Source: Parabacteroides gordonii MS-1 = DSM 23371
GTDB taxonomy: Bacteria; Bacteroidota; Bacteroidia; Bacteroidales; Tannerellaceae
Assembly (NCBI RefSeq): GCF_000969825.1
Contig: NZ_KQ033919.1
Location: 829,958-893,957, forward strand
Direction of reading: 5' to 3'
Length of the DNA stretch: 64,000 nucleotides
In this document: piece by piece, positions 39,680 to 48,448 of the stretch
How positions within the stretch are numbered: position 1 is the stretch's first letter
Layout of the letters: every line of letters begins with the position of its first letter
Program-made: the position numbers and the translations under genes
Notes under the pieces: generated by a model
What the model saw: only the letters and a program-made list of their open reading frames with translations
The model's database searches: none
Told to the model about the DNA's origin: nothing

Positions 39680-40897
39680 TTAATTAAAAGCTGTTTTTAA
39701 GTTTCCTTCGTTCTGGTCTTTCATCGCCTGCTGAAACTTAGCAGCCTGCTCAGCCTGTGTGATCGGCTTAATTTCCTGACCGTCCCTTAAACTCTGAACA
39801 CCTTCGACAACGATCTTGTCACCGGCCTTCAAGCCTTTTGTTACCAGATAGCTCTTGCCATCGTTCAAAGAAGAAATCTGAATTTCAACATTCTTAATTG
39901 TATTATCAGGTTGCAGAACATATACGAACTTCTTATCCTGAATTTCCACCGTAGCAGACTGAGGGATCATAATGATATTATCCATTGAGTAAGGGAATAC
40001 GACATTACCTGTACCACCGCTTCTCAATATATTCTGGTTGTTCGGGAAAACTGCACGCATACTTACCGAACCGGTAGACTGGTCGATAACACCGCTGACA
40101 GCGTCGATCTTACCAGTTTCCGCCAACATTGTTCCGTCAGCCAGCTGTAACTGAACTGCCGGCATCTTATCCAACTGTTCTTTCAGCGTGCCGCCTGCCT
40201 TTGTCAGTTGCAGCAATTCTTTTTCCGTCATCGAGAAATAAACATAAACATCACCGATCTCAGAGACAGTGGTCAACGGTTCTGCCACAGAAGGACTAAC
40301 CAAACTTCCGACACGGTACGGGAAAGTACCCACAACACCGTTGGACGGGCTGGTCACCGTACAAAAAGATAAATTCTGATTTGCACTCACCAAAGAAGCT
40401 TCCGATTGCGCCAACGTTGCTTCTGCCGACAACAACTGATTAACAGCTGTCTGATATTCAAAGGAACTGATAATCGCTTTGTCGAACAAATCTTTCTTGT
40501 TCTTCTCTGTTAGCTTCAACGTATTAACATTAGCTTTAGCCATAGCCACAGCAGCTTTAGCCTGATTCACAGTTGCCTTATACTGCGTAGGATCAATTTC
40601 AAACAAGGGCTGCCCTTTGCGGACTGTTGCACCTTCATCGACACACAACTTTACAATAAACCCTGACACCTGGGGACGCACTTCGATATCCTGCGTACCT
40701 CTGATAGTCGCCGGATAAGACGTTGTCTGATTGCTGGAAGAGGAATTAAGGGCCAGAACAGCGTATTCGCTGTCGCCTAATTTCATACCACTCTGGCTGT
40801 TTCCACAGGCGGTTAATAAAGACACTCCCACTGCAAATAATGCAATTTGCCTAAATTGGGTAATAGTAGTTCTCAACATTTGTCTATTCATATTCAT
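39680..40897 (-). CDS. RND periplasmic adaptor (membrane-fusion) lipoprotein, AcrA type
   Basis: 405 residues. A lipoprotein signal (lipobox LLTAC, then GNSQSG) precedes the barrel-sandwich/lipoyl halves (IEVRPQVSGFIVKLCVDEGATVRKGQPLFEIDP and SNGVVGTFPYRVGSLVSP). A helical hairpin lies between, and a beta-barrel and membrane-proximal domain follow. It bridges the pump and the outer-membrane channel. First gene of the efflux operon; the exact start among the first Met codons is uncertain. No regulator gene is adjacent in the same orientation. Confidence 0.93.
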   Translation of the reverse strand: MNMNRQMLRTTITQFRQIALFAVGVSLLTACGNSQSGMKLGDSEYAVLALNSSSSNQTTSYPATIRGTQDIEVRPQVSGFIVKLCVDEGATVRKGQPLFEIDPTQYKATVNQAKAAVAMAKANVNTLKLTEKNKKDLFDKAIISSFEYQTAVNQLLSAEATLAQSEASLVSANQNLSFCTVTSPSNGVVGTFPYRVGSLVSPSVAEPLTTVSEIGDVYVYFSMTEKELLQLTKAGGTLKEQLDKMPAVQLQLADGTMLAETGKIDAVSGVIDQSTGSVSMRAVFPNNQNILRSGGTGNVVFPYSMDNIIMIPQSATVEIQDKKFVYVLQPDNTIKNVEIQISSLNDGKSYLVTKGLKAGDKIVVEGVQSLRDGQEIKPITQAEQAAKFQQAMKDQNEGNLKTAFN

Positions 40898-40996
40898 AAT
40901 TTAATATATTTCTGCCTAGTATATTTTCTTGCAAACGATTCAAAGTCTTGTTTTATCAGGCTCGATTTTTGAAGGACTCATATCTAAAAAAACGTA

Positions 40997-41004
40997 CAAA
41001 TGTA
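40997..41004 (-). promoter_or_regulatory. -7 box TACATTTG, candidate promoter of the efflux operon
   Basis: Exact TAnnTTTG on the minus strand, 100 bp before the adaptor start. The 317-bp gap 40898-41214 has no gene and is AT-rich; I see no clear operator palindrome in it. Confidence 0.45.
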
Positions 41005-41214
41005 AAGTCTTTTTATTGTACTTTTCCCGTTTATACATTCTTTTATACTAAAAAATAGCTTATTTATATGTAGAGATCAAACACATAGCTTATTTTTTGA
41101 CCGTTCGAAAGTAAATTAGTCCAAATTGCTATACAAATTCAGGGCATAATTTGTTTATTCAATAATTTACCTTAAATTTACAGCTATCTTTTAAACTTTA
41201 TAATCTACAATCTG

Positions 41215-41847
41215 ATGGGATCTAAATTTTCAATTTCCGAAGTATGTAGTACTTCATGGCAACGGACCAAGGCTCAGATATGGGTTTTATCCGGATTGAT
41301 AATAGGTATGAGCATTATTTCTTTTACATTAGGGGCATTTGCAATGCCTATACAGCAATCGGTAATGGGAGCGATCGTTATTAATCTGATCAGTTGCATC
41401 ATCTCTTGTATTTTTGCTCTGGGGTACATGAAAAATATATTCCAGGCTTTGGACGGAGAAGAACCTCAATTCTCGGCTTATGGACAGCAAGCCCGAAAGA
41501 TCATTACTTATCTTGTAGCCAATATTCTTATGGCAATCATCGTTACTTTGGGGTTATGCCTGTTTATCATTCCGGGAATCTACCTGGCTTTGAGGCTGCA
41601 GTTCTATGCAGCTCTTATCGTTGAAGATGATGCAGGAATAATCGAGTCACTCCAACGCAGCTGGGAAATCACCCGTGGACAAGAGATGTCTCTTTTCATG
41701 CTGATGTTGGCTATGATCGGGATCTGTATTTTAGGTCTTATCCTGTTAGGTATAGGAATATTTGTGGCAATGCCGCTTATATATATGATGTATGCCTATG
41801 TTTTTCGTAAATTAAATGCACCTTTGCAAATTCTTGAAGAAGTATAA
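41215..41847 (+). CDS. Predicted multi-pass membrane protein of unknown function
   Basis: 210 residues with about five or six hydrophobic helices (for example WVLSGLIIGMSIISFTLGAF, IITYLVANILMAIIVTLGLCLFIIPGIYLAL and a long C-terminal pair). The central FIIPGIYLALRLQFYAALIVEDDAGIIESLQRSWEITRG pattern resembles the YciC/DUF975/glycerophosphodiesterase membrane-domain group of integral membrane proteins. No catalytic domain is attached. It ends 15 bp before the LacI regulator gene and may be co-transcribed with it. Confidence 0.8.
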   Translation: MGSKFSISEVCSTSWQRTKAQIWVLSGLIIGMSIISFTLGAFAMPIQQSVMGAIVINLISCIISCIFALGYMKNIFQALDGEEPQFSAYGQQARKIITYLVANILMAIIVTLGLCLFIIPGIYLALRLQFYAALIVEDDAGIIESLQRSWEITRGQEMSLFMLMLAMIGICILGLILLGIGIFVAMPLIYMMYAYVFRKLNAPLQILEEV

Positions 41848-41862
41848 ATAACTAATAGCCCT

Positions 41863-42924
41863 ATGGGGAAAACATATAGAATAAAAGATATAGCAGAGTT
41901 ATCCGGAGTATCGACCGGAACGGTCGACCGTATCCTGCACAATCGTGGTAAGGTATCTGAAGAAGCTCAGAAAAAGGTTGAAAAAGTATTGAAAGAGATA
42001 GACTATCATCCGAATCTGATAGCCCGTTCGCTTGCCTTGAAGAAGAAATATCACTTCATAACGCTCACTCCTTCTTTTGCCGAAGGAGAATATTGGGCTA
42101 AACTATCGGAAGGCATCGATAAAGCAGAGCAGGAACTGTTCAGCTATAACGTTGAAATCGAACGGATGTGTTTCGACCAGTATGACAAAACCAGTTTCGA
42201 CAATCTGATCCCCGTAATTGAAAAATCCGATTGCCAGGGAGTAATCATCGCTACTTTATTCAAGGAAAGCGTTTTGCAACTCACCCAACAACTCGACAAA
42301 CTGGAGATTCCTTATGTACTGATCGATGCCTTTATCGAAAATACGAATTGCATAGCCTACTACGGAACCAATTCGTACGACTCAGGATACATTGCCGGAC
42401 GCCTGTTATTCGAACAGATACAGCCTGAAGACAATATCGCGATCTTCCGTTTCATCCGGAAAGGCGACATGCATTCTACCCAGGTTATGAAACGCGAGGA
42501 AGGTTTCCGTGATTATCTGTACGGACACGACTTTCAGGGAAAGATATTCCCGGTACATATTCACGCAGACGAATCAAAGGAAAATAAAGATATTCTCGAT
42601 TCATTCTTCGCCACGCATGAGGAAATACAAGCCGGCATCATCTTTAATTCCAGAGCACATGTACTGGGAGACTATTTCCGGCATAGGGATACCGACAAAC
42701 GCTTCAGGCTGATTGGATATGATGTGATCGACTCCAATCTGGACTATCTGAACAGCGGGCACATCACCCACCTGATCGCCCAGCGACCGGAAGTACAGGG
42801 ATTCAATTGTGTGCGTGCCTTATTCCGGCACCTGGTATTGAAGGAAAAAATCGAACAGATAAACTATATGCCGATTGATATACTTATAAAAGAGAACATT
42901 AAGTATTACAATAATTATATTTAA
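41863..42924 (+). CDS. LacI-family transcriptional regulator
   Basis: 353 residues. The LacI helix-turn-helix and hinge are seen at residues about 5-60 (RIKDIAELSGVSTGTVDRILHNRGKVSEEAQKKVEKVLKEIDYHPNLIARSLA). A periplasmic-binding-protein-like sugar domain follows. Its position directly upstream of the SDR-uxuA pair suggests control of hexuronate catabolism. A strong inverted repeat at the SDR transcription start (42987-43020) is the obvious operator candidate. The ligand is inferred, not seen. Confidence 0.9.
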   Translation: MGKTYRIKDIAELSGVSTGTVDRILHNRGKVSEEAQKKVEKVLKEIDYHPNLIARSLALKKKYHFITLTPSFAEGEYWAKLSEGIDKAEQELFSYNVEIERMCFDQYDKTSFDNLIPVIEKSDCQGVIIATLFKESVLQLTQQLDKLEIPYVLIDAFIENTNCIAYYGTNSYDSGYIAGRLLFEQIQPEDNIAIFRFIRKGDMHSTQVMKREEGFRDYLYGHDFQGKIFPVHIHADESKENKDILDSFFATHEEIQAGIIFNSRAHVLGDYFRHRDTDKRFRLIGYDVIDSNLDYLNSGHITHLIAQRPEVQGFNCVRALFRHLVLKEKIEQINYMPIDILIKENIKYYNNYI

Positions 42925-42957
42925 TGGCATAATTTATCATTTTTCCCCTCTATTTTT

Positions 42958-43020
42958 TTTGTTTGACAAATAAATAGTATACATTTGCGCTCGATGTGTG
43001 TTCGCCCACAAATCGAGCGC
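42958..43020 (+). promoter_or_regulatory. Promoter with overlapping inverted repeat, SDR-uxuA operon
   Basis: TTTG (42958-42961), 18-bp spacer, TACATTTG (42980-42987). GCGCTCGAT (42987-42995) is repeated inverted as ATCGAGCGC (43012-43020), with GTGTG/CACAA extending the arms. The repeat covers the expected transcription start, so it can be a repressor operator or a 5'-end mRNA hairpin. Confidence 0.65.
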
Positions 43021-43054
43021 AAAATGGAAATATCACAATAAAATCATACATAAA

Positions 43055-43867
43055 ATGGCTAATTTATTTTGTATTAAAGACAGAGTTGTCATTATTACCG
43101 GAGGAGCCGGTATTCTGGGTAGTGGAATTGCAGGTCATCTGGCTGAAGAAGGTGCCAAAGTAGTAATTCTTGACCGTGCTGTTGAGACAGGTGAAAAAAT
43201 CGTTGCAGACATCAAAGCCAAAGGTGGCGAAGCTTGTTTTTTCCTGACTGATGTGCTGAATAAAGAAATCCTTGAACAGAATAAGAAAGATATCCTTGCC
43301 AAATATGGCCGTATCGATGCATTACTGAATGCTGCCGGTGGAAACATGGCCGGTGCTACTATCGGGCCTGATAGCAATATATTCGACTTGCAGATCGATG
43401 CTTTCAAAAAAGTTGTCGACCTGAACCTTTTCGGTACGGTTCTCCCGACAATGGTCTTCGCAGAAGTAATGGCTCAGCAAAAAGAAGGTGCGATCGTAAA
43501 CTTCTCATCCGAATCGGCTTTGCGCCCATTGACACGTGTCGTTGGCTACGGTGCAGCTAAAGCTGCTATATCTAACCTGACTAAATACATGGCAGGCGAA
43601 TTAGCAATCAAATTCGGTGAAGGTCTGCGCGTAAATGCAATCGCCCCGGGATTTTTCCTGACAGAACAGAACAGAACTTTGATGACAAATCCGGACGGTT
43701 CTTATACAGACCGTGCTAAATCTGTTATCGCTCATACACCGTTCAGACGTTTAGGAGCACCGGAAGAATTGTTCGGTACCATTCAATATTTAATAAGTGA
43801 CGCATCTAAATTCGTAACGGGCACAATCGCCATCGTTGACGGTGGTTTCGATGCATTCTCAATTTAA
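43055..43867 (+). CDS. SDR-family oxidoreductase, probable fructuronate/mannonate reductase
   Basis: 270 residues from ATG 43055 ([17 protein letters not shown]). NAD(P)-binding GGAGILGSG at 16-24, NAAGG at 92-96, and the catalytic Ser (about 152) with Y165-x3-K169. It lies 25 bp upstream of mannonate dehydratase. In Bacteroidetes an SDR in this position supplies the fructuronate-to-mannonate step of the glucuronate pathway in place of the classical UxuB; that substrate is inferred from the neighbour. A longer reading frame from 42998 would start inside the operator hairpin and is unlikely. Confidence 0.85.
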   Translation: MANLFCIKDRVVIITGGAGILGSGIAGHLAEEGAKVVILDRAVETGEKIVADIKAKGGEACFFLTDVLNKEILEQNKKDILAKYGRIDALLNAAGGNMAGATIGPDSNIFDLQIDAFKKVVDLNLFGTVLPTMVFAEVMAQQKEGAIVNFSSESALRPLTRVVGYGAAKAAISNLTKYMAGELAIKFGEGLRVNAIAPGFFLTEQNRTLMTNPDGSYTDRAKSVIAHTPFRRLGAPEELFGTIQYLISDASKFVTGTIAIVDGGFDAFSI

Positions 43868-43892
43868 TAACCCAATAAACACTATACATATT

Positions 43893-45068
43893 ATGTATTT
43901 ATGCGAACAAACATGGCGTTGGTACGGGCCGAATGATCCTGTCAGCCTTTGGGATATCAAACAAGCCGGTGCTACCGGTATCGTTAATGCCCTGCATCAT
44001 ATTCCTAACGGGGAAATATGGACGGTAGAGGAGATCATGAAACGGAAAGAGTTGATCGAAGAAGTTGGTTTAACTTGGTCTGTTGTTGAAAGTGTTCCTG
44101 TTCATGAACATATCAAAACACAAACCGGAGAATTTCAAAAATATATTGATAACTACAAGGAAAGTCTACGTAATCTTGGTAAATGCGGGGTGAATGTAGT
44201 GACATACAACTTCATGCCTGTACTCGACTGGACACGTACCGATCTTGCCTATACAATGCCGGATGGTTCCAAAGCACTCCGTTTCGAACGGGCAGCTTTC
44301 GTAGCATTCGACCTTTTCATCCTGAAGCGTCCGGGAGCAGAAATGGATTACTCCGCAGAAGAAAAGGCGAAAGCGAAAGCCCGCTTCGACTCCATGAGCG
44401 AAGAGGATCGCCATTTGCTTACCCGCAATATGATTGCCGGCCTGCCCGGCTCGGAAGAGAGCTTCACTATCGAACAATTCCAAGAAGCATTGGATCGTTA
44501 TAAGGATATTGATGCGGAAAAATTGCGTGCTAATCTGATCTACTTCCTGCAGGAGATCGCTCCCGTAGCCGACGAAGCCGGTGTAAAACTGGTTATCCAT
44601 CCGGACGATCCTCCCTACTCTATTCTCGGCCTGCCGCGCATCCTGAGTACGGAAGAGGATTTCAAGAAGTTAATCGAAGCAGTTCCTAACAAGAGCAACG
44701 GATTGTGTCTGTGCACAGGTTCATTCGGCGTACGCAGCGACAACGATCTGGCAGGGATTATGGAACGTTATGGCGATCGTATCGATTTCGTTCACTTCCG
44801 CAGTACCCAGCGAGACGATGAAGGGAACTTCTATGAAGCCAATCACCTGGAAGGAGATGTAGATATGTACGGTGTTATGAAAGCCCTGTTGGAACTACAG
44901 CAAAGACGCGGCTGTTCTATCGCTATGCGTCCGGATCATGGCCATCAGATGATAGACGACCTGAAAAAGAAAACAAACCCCGGTTATTCATGTATCGGTC
45001 GTTTGAGAGGCTTAGCTGAACTTCGCGGCCTTGAAATGGGTATAGCCAAGTCACTTTTTAAGAAATAA
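43893..45068 (+). CDS. uxuA: Mannonate dehydratase
   Basis: 391 residues from ATG 43893 ([38 protein letters not shown], split here by the usual UxuA pattern of WYGP..D and GATG.V.ALHHIP). The metal-binding region contains [10 protein letters not shown] and FVHFRS, and the C-terminus has MRPDHGHQM. The enzyme dehydrates D-mannonate to 2-keto-3-deoxygluconate in glucuronate degradation. Length is normal. Partner of the SDR upstream; a terminator follows. Confidence 0.95.
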   Translation: MYLCEQTWRWYGPNDPVSLWDIKQAGATGIVNALHHIPNGEIWTVEEIMKRKELIEEVGLTWSVVESVPVHEHIKTQTGEFQKYIDNYKESLRNLGKCGVNVVTYNFMPVLDWTRTDLAYTMPDGSKALRFERAAFVAFDLFILKRPGAEMDYSAEEKAKAKARFDSMSEEDRHLLTRNMIAGLPGSEESFTIEQFQEALDRYKDIDAEKLRANLIYFLQEIAPVADEAGVKLVIHPDDPPYSILGLPRILSTEEDFKKLIEAVPNKSNGLCLCTGSFGVRSDNDLAGIMERYGDRIDFVHFRSTQRDDEGNFYEANHLEGDVDMYGVMKALLELQQRRGCSIAMRPDHGHQMIDDLKKKTNPGYSCIGRLRGLAELRGLEMGIAKSLFKK

Positions 45069-45107
45069 GCAGCATTATTATTTCATTTCTTAGCGATTTA
45101 TAAAGAG

Positions 45108-45140
45108 AAAGGTGCTCAACTTCGGTTGGCACCTTTTTTT
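45108..45140 (+). terminator. Rho-independent terminator after uxuA
   Basis: AAAGGTGCTCAAC (45108-45120), UUCG tetraloop, then GTTGGCACC and a T run to 45140. Confidence 0.85.
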
Positions 45141-45246
45141 ATTCTAACCTCCATTAATCGTATTTACAGATCTTTGAAAAGCATAAAGAAATGAAAAAGA
45201 ACTATAAAGTATTCCGATTTAAGACTTTAGACTGGATTGTTTTTTC

Positions 45247-45254
45247 TACTTTTG
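45247..45254 (+). promoter_or_regulatory. -7 box TACTTTTG for the M23 peptidase gene
   Basis: Exact TAnnTTTG 24 bp before the ATG at 45278. It lies inside the longer frame that opens at 45191 and supports the shorter start. Confidence 0.55.
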
Positions 45255-45277
45255 TTCGTCTGAAAAATGTTTTTATA

Positions 45278-46117
45278 ATGTCTAATATCTATAGTTATAT
45301 ATTATCTTTTACTACATTACTGACACTAACCACCTGTTCTGCAGTGCAAACACTGTCTCCGTCTACAGAACAGGAAGTGGTTATAGTTCCTCCATCTACA
45401 GATATTCCTCTACCTTCGGTTGAATATATATTCCTTCAACCGACACCGGAATTAGGAAAAACAGAATATGCCCGTAAAGATATAACAGAGAACTTCTCTC
45501 CCCGGGAAAAAGCAGACATCGCTGTTCCTGACCCTAAATTACTGTGTGACGAAAATTCTTTGATCATCGATCTCGGGTTGATATCCAAGGAAGATTACGC
45601 TTTTCCTCTACCTGGAGCGAAAGTAATATCGGCTTATGCCGGTCGCAGAAGACATCATTCGGGAGTCGATCTGAAGACTTGTGCCAACGATACTATCGTT
45701 GCCGCTTTCGATGGAATCGTCCGCATGGCTAAGCCTTATGCTGCTTACGGGAATGTCGTTGTTATACGTCATTATAATGGACTAGAAACAGTTTACAGCC
45801 ATAACTCCAAAAATCTGGTCAAGATGGGAGATCGTGTAAAAGCAGGTGAGCCGGTCGGATTAACAGGACGAACCGGTAGAGCCACTACCGAACATTTACA
45901 TTTTGAAGTTCGCATTAACGGACAGCATTTCAACCCGGAAAAGGTGTTTGATCTGGAAAACAGAAAGCTACACAGCACATGTCTGGTAGCAACTAAAACA
46001 GGTCGAAATATTGCAATAAAATCCGTAAACATACTTCCTCACCAGAGTGCAGGCGATTATCAGTATTCTTATATGGGAGTTTCCCAACCGGAAACCAATA
46101 AACGAATGGATTTATAA
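45278..46117 (+). CDS. M23 (LytM-like) metallopeptidase lipoprotein
   Basis: 279 residues from ATG 45278, which gives a proper lipoprotein signal (YILSFTTLLTLTTC, Cys20). A frame-extending ATG at 45191 would add 29 residues before the signal. The LytM zinc site is complete: H127-x3-D131 (HHSGVD), YSH (H175) and H206-L-H208 (TEHLHFEV). Such enzymes cut peptidoglycan cross-bridges at the outer membrane/periplasm face. Single gene ending at a shared terminator with ssrA. Confidence 0.88.
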   Translation: MSNIYSYILSFTTLLTLTTCSAVQTLSPSTEQEVVIVPPSTDIPLPSVEYIFLQPTPELGKTEYARKDITENFSPREKADIAVPDPKLLCDENSLIIDLGLISKEDYAFPLPGAKVISAYAGRRRHHSGVDLKTCANDTIVAAFDGIVRMAKPYAAYGNVVVIRHYNGLETVYSHNSKNLVKMGDRVKAGEPVGLTGRTGRATTEHLHFEVRINGQHFNPEKVFDLENRKLHSTCLVATKTGRNIAIKSVNILPHQSAGDYQYSYMGVSQPETNKRMDL

Positions 46118-46133
46118 ATCATCACATAACAAC

Positions 46134-46170
46134 AAAAAAGGCTTGCTACCGGATGGTGCAAGCCTTTTTT
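46134..46170. terminator. Bidirectional terminator of the M23 gene and ssrA
   Basis: GGCTTGC (46140-46146) pairs with GCAAGCC (46158-46164); A-run on one side and T-run on the other. It ends 4 bp before the tmRNA 3' end. Confidence 0.85.
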
Positions 46171-46173
46171 GTG

Positions 46174-46571
46174 TGGAGATGGAGAGATTCGAACTCTCGT
46201 CCAAACGAGGAATTAATCTGCTTTCTACATGTTTATCTTCGCCTTCGATTGTCGGGATCAAGCAAGACCGAAGCCACCCACTTAATCCTTATCCTCTAAA
46301 TTTTCGCCTGAGACCCGAGGCTCATTTCAGACTATCTCCGATATTGCTGCACCACCTGATCGGAAAGCTTCGAAGCCACAGCATCCGGGTGATGTCACGT
46401 CCCCGCAACTTTTGCAGGGATTAAGCTTGAATCTACTATACTTCGATTAAGCAGCGAGAGCGTAATTATTTTCGCCAGTTAATTGTTCGTTGTCTGAGAT
46501 TTAAGTGCAAGCCAACCACGCACTACATGCTTACAAACCACTTCTACCCGCTGTCTAAACCGGTCATCCCC
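46174..46571 (-). ncRNA. ssrA: tmRNA (transfer-messenger RNA)
   Basis: 398 nt on the minus strand. The 5' end GGGGAUG (46571 downward) pairs with CAUCUCC near 46175-46181, with discriminator A at 46174; CCA is not encoded. The T-arm loop GTTCGAATC is visible near 46184-46193. The tag frame at 46447-46476 reads GENNYALAA followed by TAA, the normal Bacteroidales tag for rescuing stalled ribosomes and marking proteins for ClpXP. The first 18 nt coincide with the attL repeat of the integrated element, so the body is intact but its native upstream sequence has been replaced by element DNA. The native promoter is now at 61419-61426. Confidence 0.95.
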
Positions 46572-46578
46572 ATGATTT
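46554..46578 (+). repeat. attL core (25 bp)
   Basis: Perfect copy of 61387-61411. Its complement includes the first 18 nt of mature tmRNA (GGGGATGACCGG...). Confidence 0.92.
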
Positions 46579-46613
46579 TGTAACTAATTAATAATCAAAA
46601 GAAAGCGAAGATG

Positions 46614-46645
46614 TTTTCGTTCATGGGTAACAAACTAGTAACAAA
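46614..46645 (+). repeat. Arm-type repeat, left end
   Basis: 32 bp matching 61216-61247 at 30 positions, same orientation, containing the double motif GGGTAACAAAC-TAGTAACAAA. Probable arm-type binding site for integrase or excisionase. Confidence 0.7.
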
Positions 46646-46685
46646 TTTAAAGAACTTTTCCTTCAAATAATCGCTTTCTTTGATG

Positions 46686-46693
46686 CAAAGATA
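46686..46693 (-). promoter_or_regulatory. Element-encoded -7 box TATCTTTG reading into ssrA
   Basis: Exact consensus on the minus strand, 115 bp upstream of the tmRNA 5' end. In between, 46598-46608 and 46671-46681 form an 11-bp perfect inverted repeat. As the native ssrA promoter is displaced, this is the best candidate for ssrA expression in the integrated state. Confidence 0.6.
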
Positions 46694-46764
46694 CGGATTA
46701 ATCCGGATTTGCCAAATAACAGGCCGTATAAAGGCTAAATTCCTCCAACATATCACCTATCACA

Positions 46765-46788
46765 TTTTTGTTACTCGTTTGTTACTCG
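46765..46788 (-). repeat. Third arm-type repeat, inverted
   Basis: On the minus strand it reads CGAGTAACAAACGAGTAAC followed by A-run, the same double GTAAC motif as the other two arm sites but in the opposite orientation. Confidence 0.65.
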
Positions 46789-46789
46789 C

Positions 46790-47762
46790 AGTATAGAGTT
46801 ACTACACCGTAGTCTTTAGTCCAGTTTCTCCTACTAATTTTATCTTAACGCTTTTTAAAGGTCACTACTACTATAGATAACTACAGTTGGTTGCTATGGG
46901 GAAGGGGGCAAGAAGATGCTACGGTTTTTCGTGTTTGGTTTTTCCGGGCTTTGCCATCACCCTAAACCATCTACTTCGAAAACATACAATCGATAATGAA
47001 GACAGCACAAAACAGTGCTCTCATGTTCCTGACATATTTTTGTCAAATACTCACTACTGAACATTAAGTAGTAAAAATCTCCGTTCTTCAAATAATTACA
47101 CAGGTTACGGGGTTACGGTTACGGAAGCATCATAGCTCTTATAAATAAAGTCTTTGAACAAAATCAAACCGTAACCTCATTGTTCCCGGCATTCCATCAA
47201 AGGACAGGTTCAAAGACCGTGCCGGGTATGGCCGTACAACTGAATGTCTGTTTAAACGCACATAACGTCACCATTATAATAAGCTCCTTGTAATCGAAAT
47301 AAGACCGCCCTCAACAGATAATATCTGCATCTGCTTATGTCCTGTATCTCGCCTCCGGCTATGCTGGTGCCGGTTCAGCGTACATTTGTTCCCTGTTGTA
47401 GTCTCGCCCTACATTGTCCGGTCGTTCCGGTCTACAGGAATATTATTTATGTGGGTTTTCACCGATATTGGCGATAACCTGAGAAAAAAAAGTTTTTTTT
47501 TACCTACACATCCTACACTCCCTACACCATTTCCATATCTCACTTTTGCGATATATTTGACAATCAGCAAATTACGAAACAGTCTAAAAAATATAGTCTT
47601 TTGCCCTACACAGAATCGGTGTCTTTAATCCGCTATTTATGACGATCCAAAACTGGATCATCATACAAACCCGGCAGCCGTATTACTGCCGGGGCATCAT
47701 AGAGATACGGATACGTTGGGTACGTGTCCCCAATGTGCTGTATCAACGCTTGATATGTTGTT
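46790..47762. other. Non-coding left end of the element
   Basis: Nearly 1 kb without a convincing gene. It holds GGTTACGG repeats (47103-47110, 47111-47118, a third overlapping GTTACGG to 47123, and an inverted copy at 47169-47176). Hairpins are CCCGGCAG/CTGCCGGG (47670-47677 with 47686-47693) and GATCC-AAAACT-GGATC near 47644. An 80-codon frame at 47386-47628 has no credible start context. It could contain packaging or replication signals; nothing decides this. Confidence 0.4.
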
Positions 47763-47993
47763 TTATGCGGCAGTCAATGAGGCAAAGAACTTTCTGTACT
47801 CTCTTATAGCTTGGATAATTGATAAGTACTTACCCTGTGAGGCTTCCGGGTCATTAAGGCTCATATCGGCCAGATCGCAGGTTATATCGTCTATCTCTTG
47901 TAAGATATCCATGATACCGGCATTGTTATTACTCTGTAATTCTTCAATCTTAGATAAGATTGCACTGTCGATGTTAGTTCTTTTTGTTTCCAT
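47763..47993 (-). CDS. Small acidic protein of unknown function
   Basis: 76 residues (METKRTNIDSAILSKIEEL... ends YRKFFASLTAA), mostly helical in character, no signal or membrane segment. It lies 66 bp downstream of the next minus-strand small gene and could be in the same transcript. I do not recognise it; it is plausible as a satellite accessory or anti-phage factor, but nothing shows that. Confidence 0.65.
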   Translation of the reverse strand: METKRTNIDSAILSKIEELQSNNNAGIMDILQEIDDITCDLADMSLNDPEASQGKYLSIIQAIREYRKFFASLTAA

Positions 47994-48059
47994 AATTGTT
48001 TATGTCAATAATATTTCTTGTTTGGGATGGAGTGGTTACTATCCACCCCACCCAGATTA

Positions 48060-48311
48060 TTAATCTCCCGAATAAGCTCTATTAGCATACAGGCTACTCA
48101 TGCCAACATGAGACAATACAACATTGTGCTTTCTTTCTTCCATCTGCTTTTGAAAAGCAGCCCTCTGTTCAGTCAAACGAACCATAGCCTTAGCAGATGA
48201 CCATGCTTGTTTCAGACATGATCCAAACGTCCTACCGTACTGCTTACATTCTTTATATAATGTATGAGCAGATTTCATGATCTCGCTTTTGTTGTATTTC
48301 TGTGTTGCCAT
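48060..48311 (-). CDS. Small basic protein of unknown function
   Basis: 83 residues, Lys/Arg-rich (MATQKYNKSEIMKSAHTLYKE, then AWSSAKAMVRLTEQ), helical. It is transcribed divergently from the XRE regulator, with a minus-strand -7 box (48345-48352) enclosed by an 11-bp inverted repeat. This is the usual arrangement for a gene repressed by the adjacent XRE protein. No domain recognised. Confidence 0.68.
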   Translation of the reverse strand: MATQKYNKSEIMKSAHTLYKECKQYGRTFGSCLKQAWSSAKAMVRLTEQRAAFQKQMEERKHNVVLSHVGMSSLYANRAYSGD

Positions 48312-48317
48312 TGCTTT

Positions 48318-48366
48318 GTACCGTTTTAATTTTCGATTACGTTACAAATGTAATATAAAACGGTAC
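48318..48366 (-). promoter_or_regulatory. Promoter flanked by a perfect 11-bp inverted repeat (candidate XRE operator)
   Basis: GTACCGTTTTA (48318-48328) is repeated inverted as TAAAACGGTAC (48356-48366), 27 bp apart. The -7 box TACATTTG (minus strand, 48345-48352) of the 83-residue gene lies between the arms. A further GTACCG half-site occurs near 48416, close to the XRE gene's own promoter. Confidence 0.6.
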
Positions 48367-48448
48367 ACAACACAAAATAAAAAGAAATATTTAACATTAC
48401 TTTAACGTCTAAATGTACCGATATAAGATTACAAACAACTTTTATTTG

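Noticed and set aside
47386-47628. 80-residue frame in the element's left end
   Set aside because: No conserved motif, it crosses a poly-T tract, and there is no promoter or start context.
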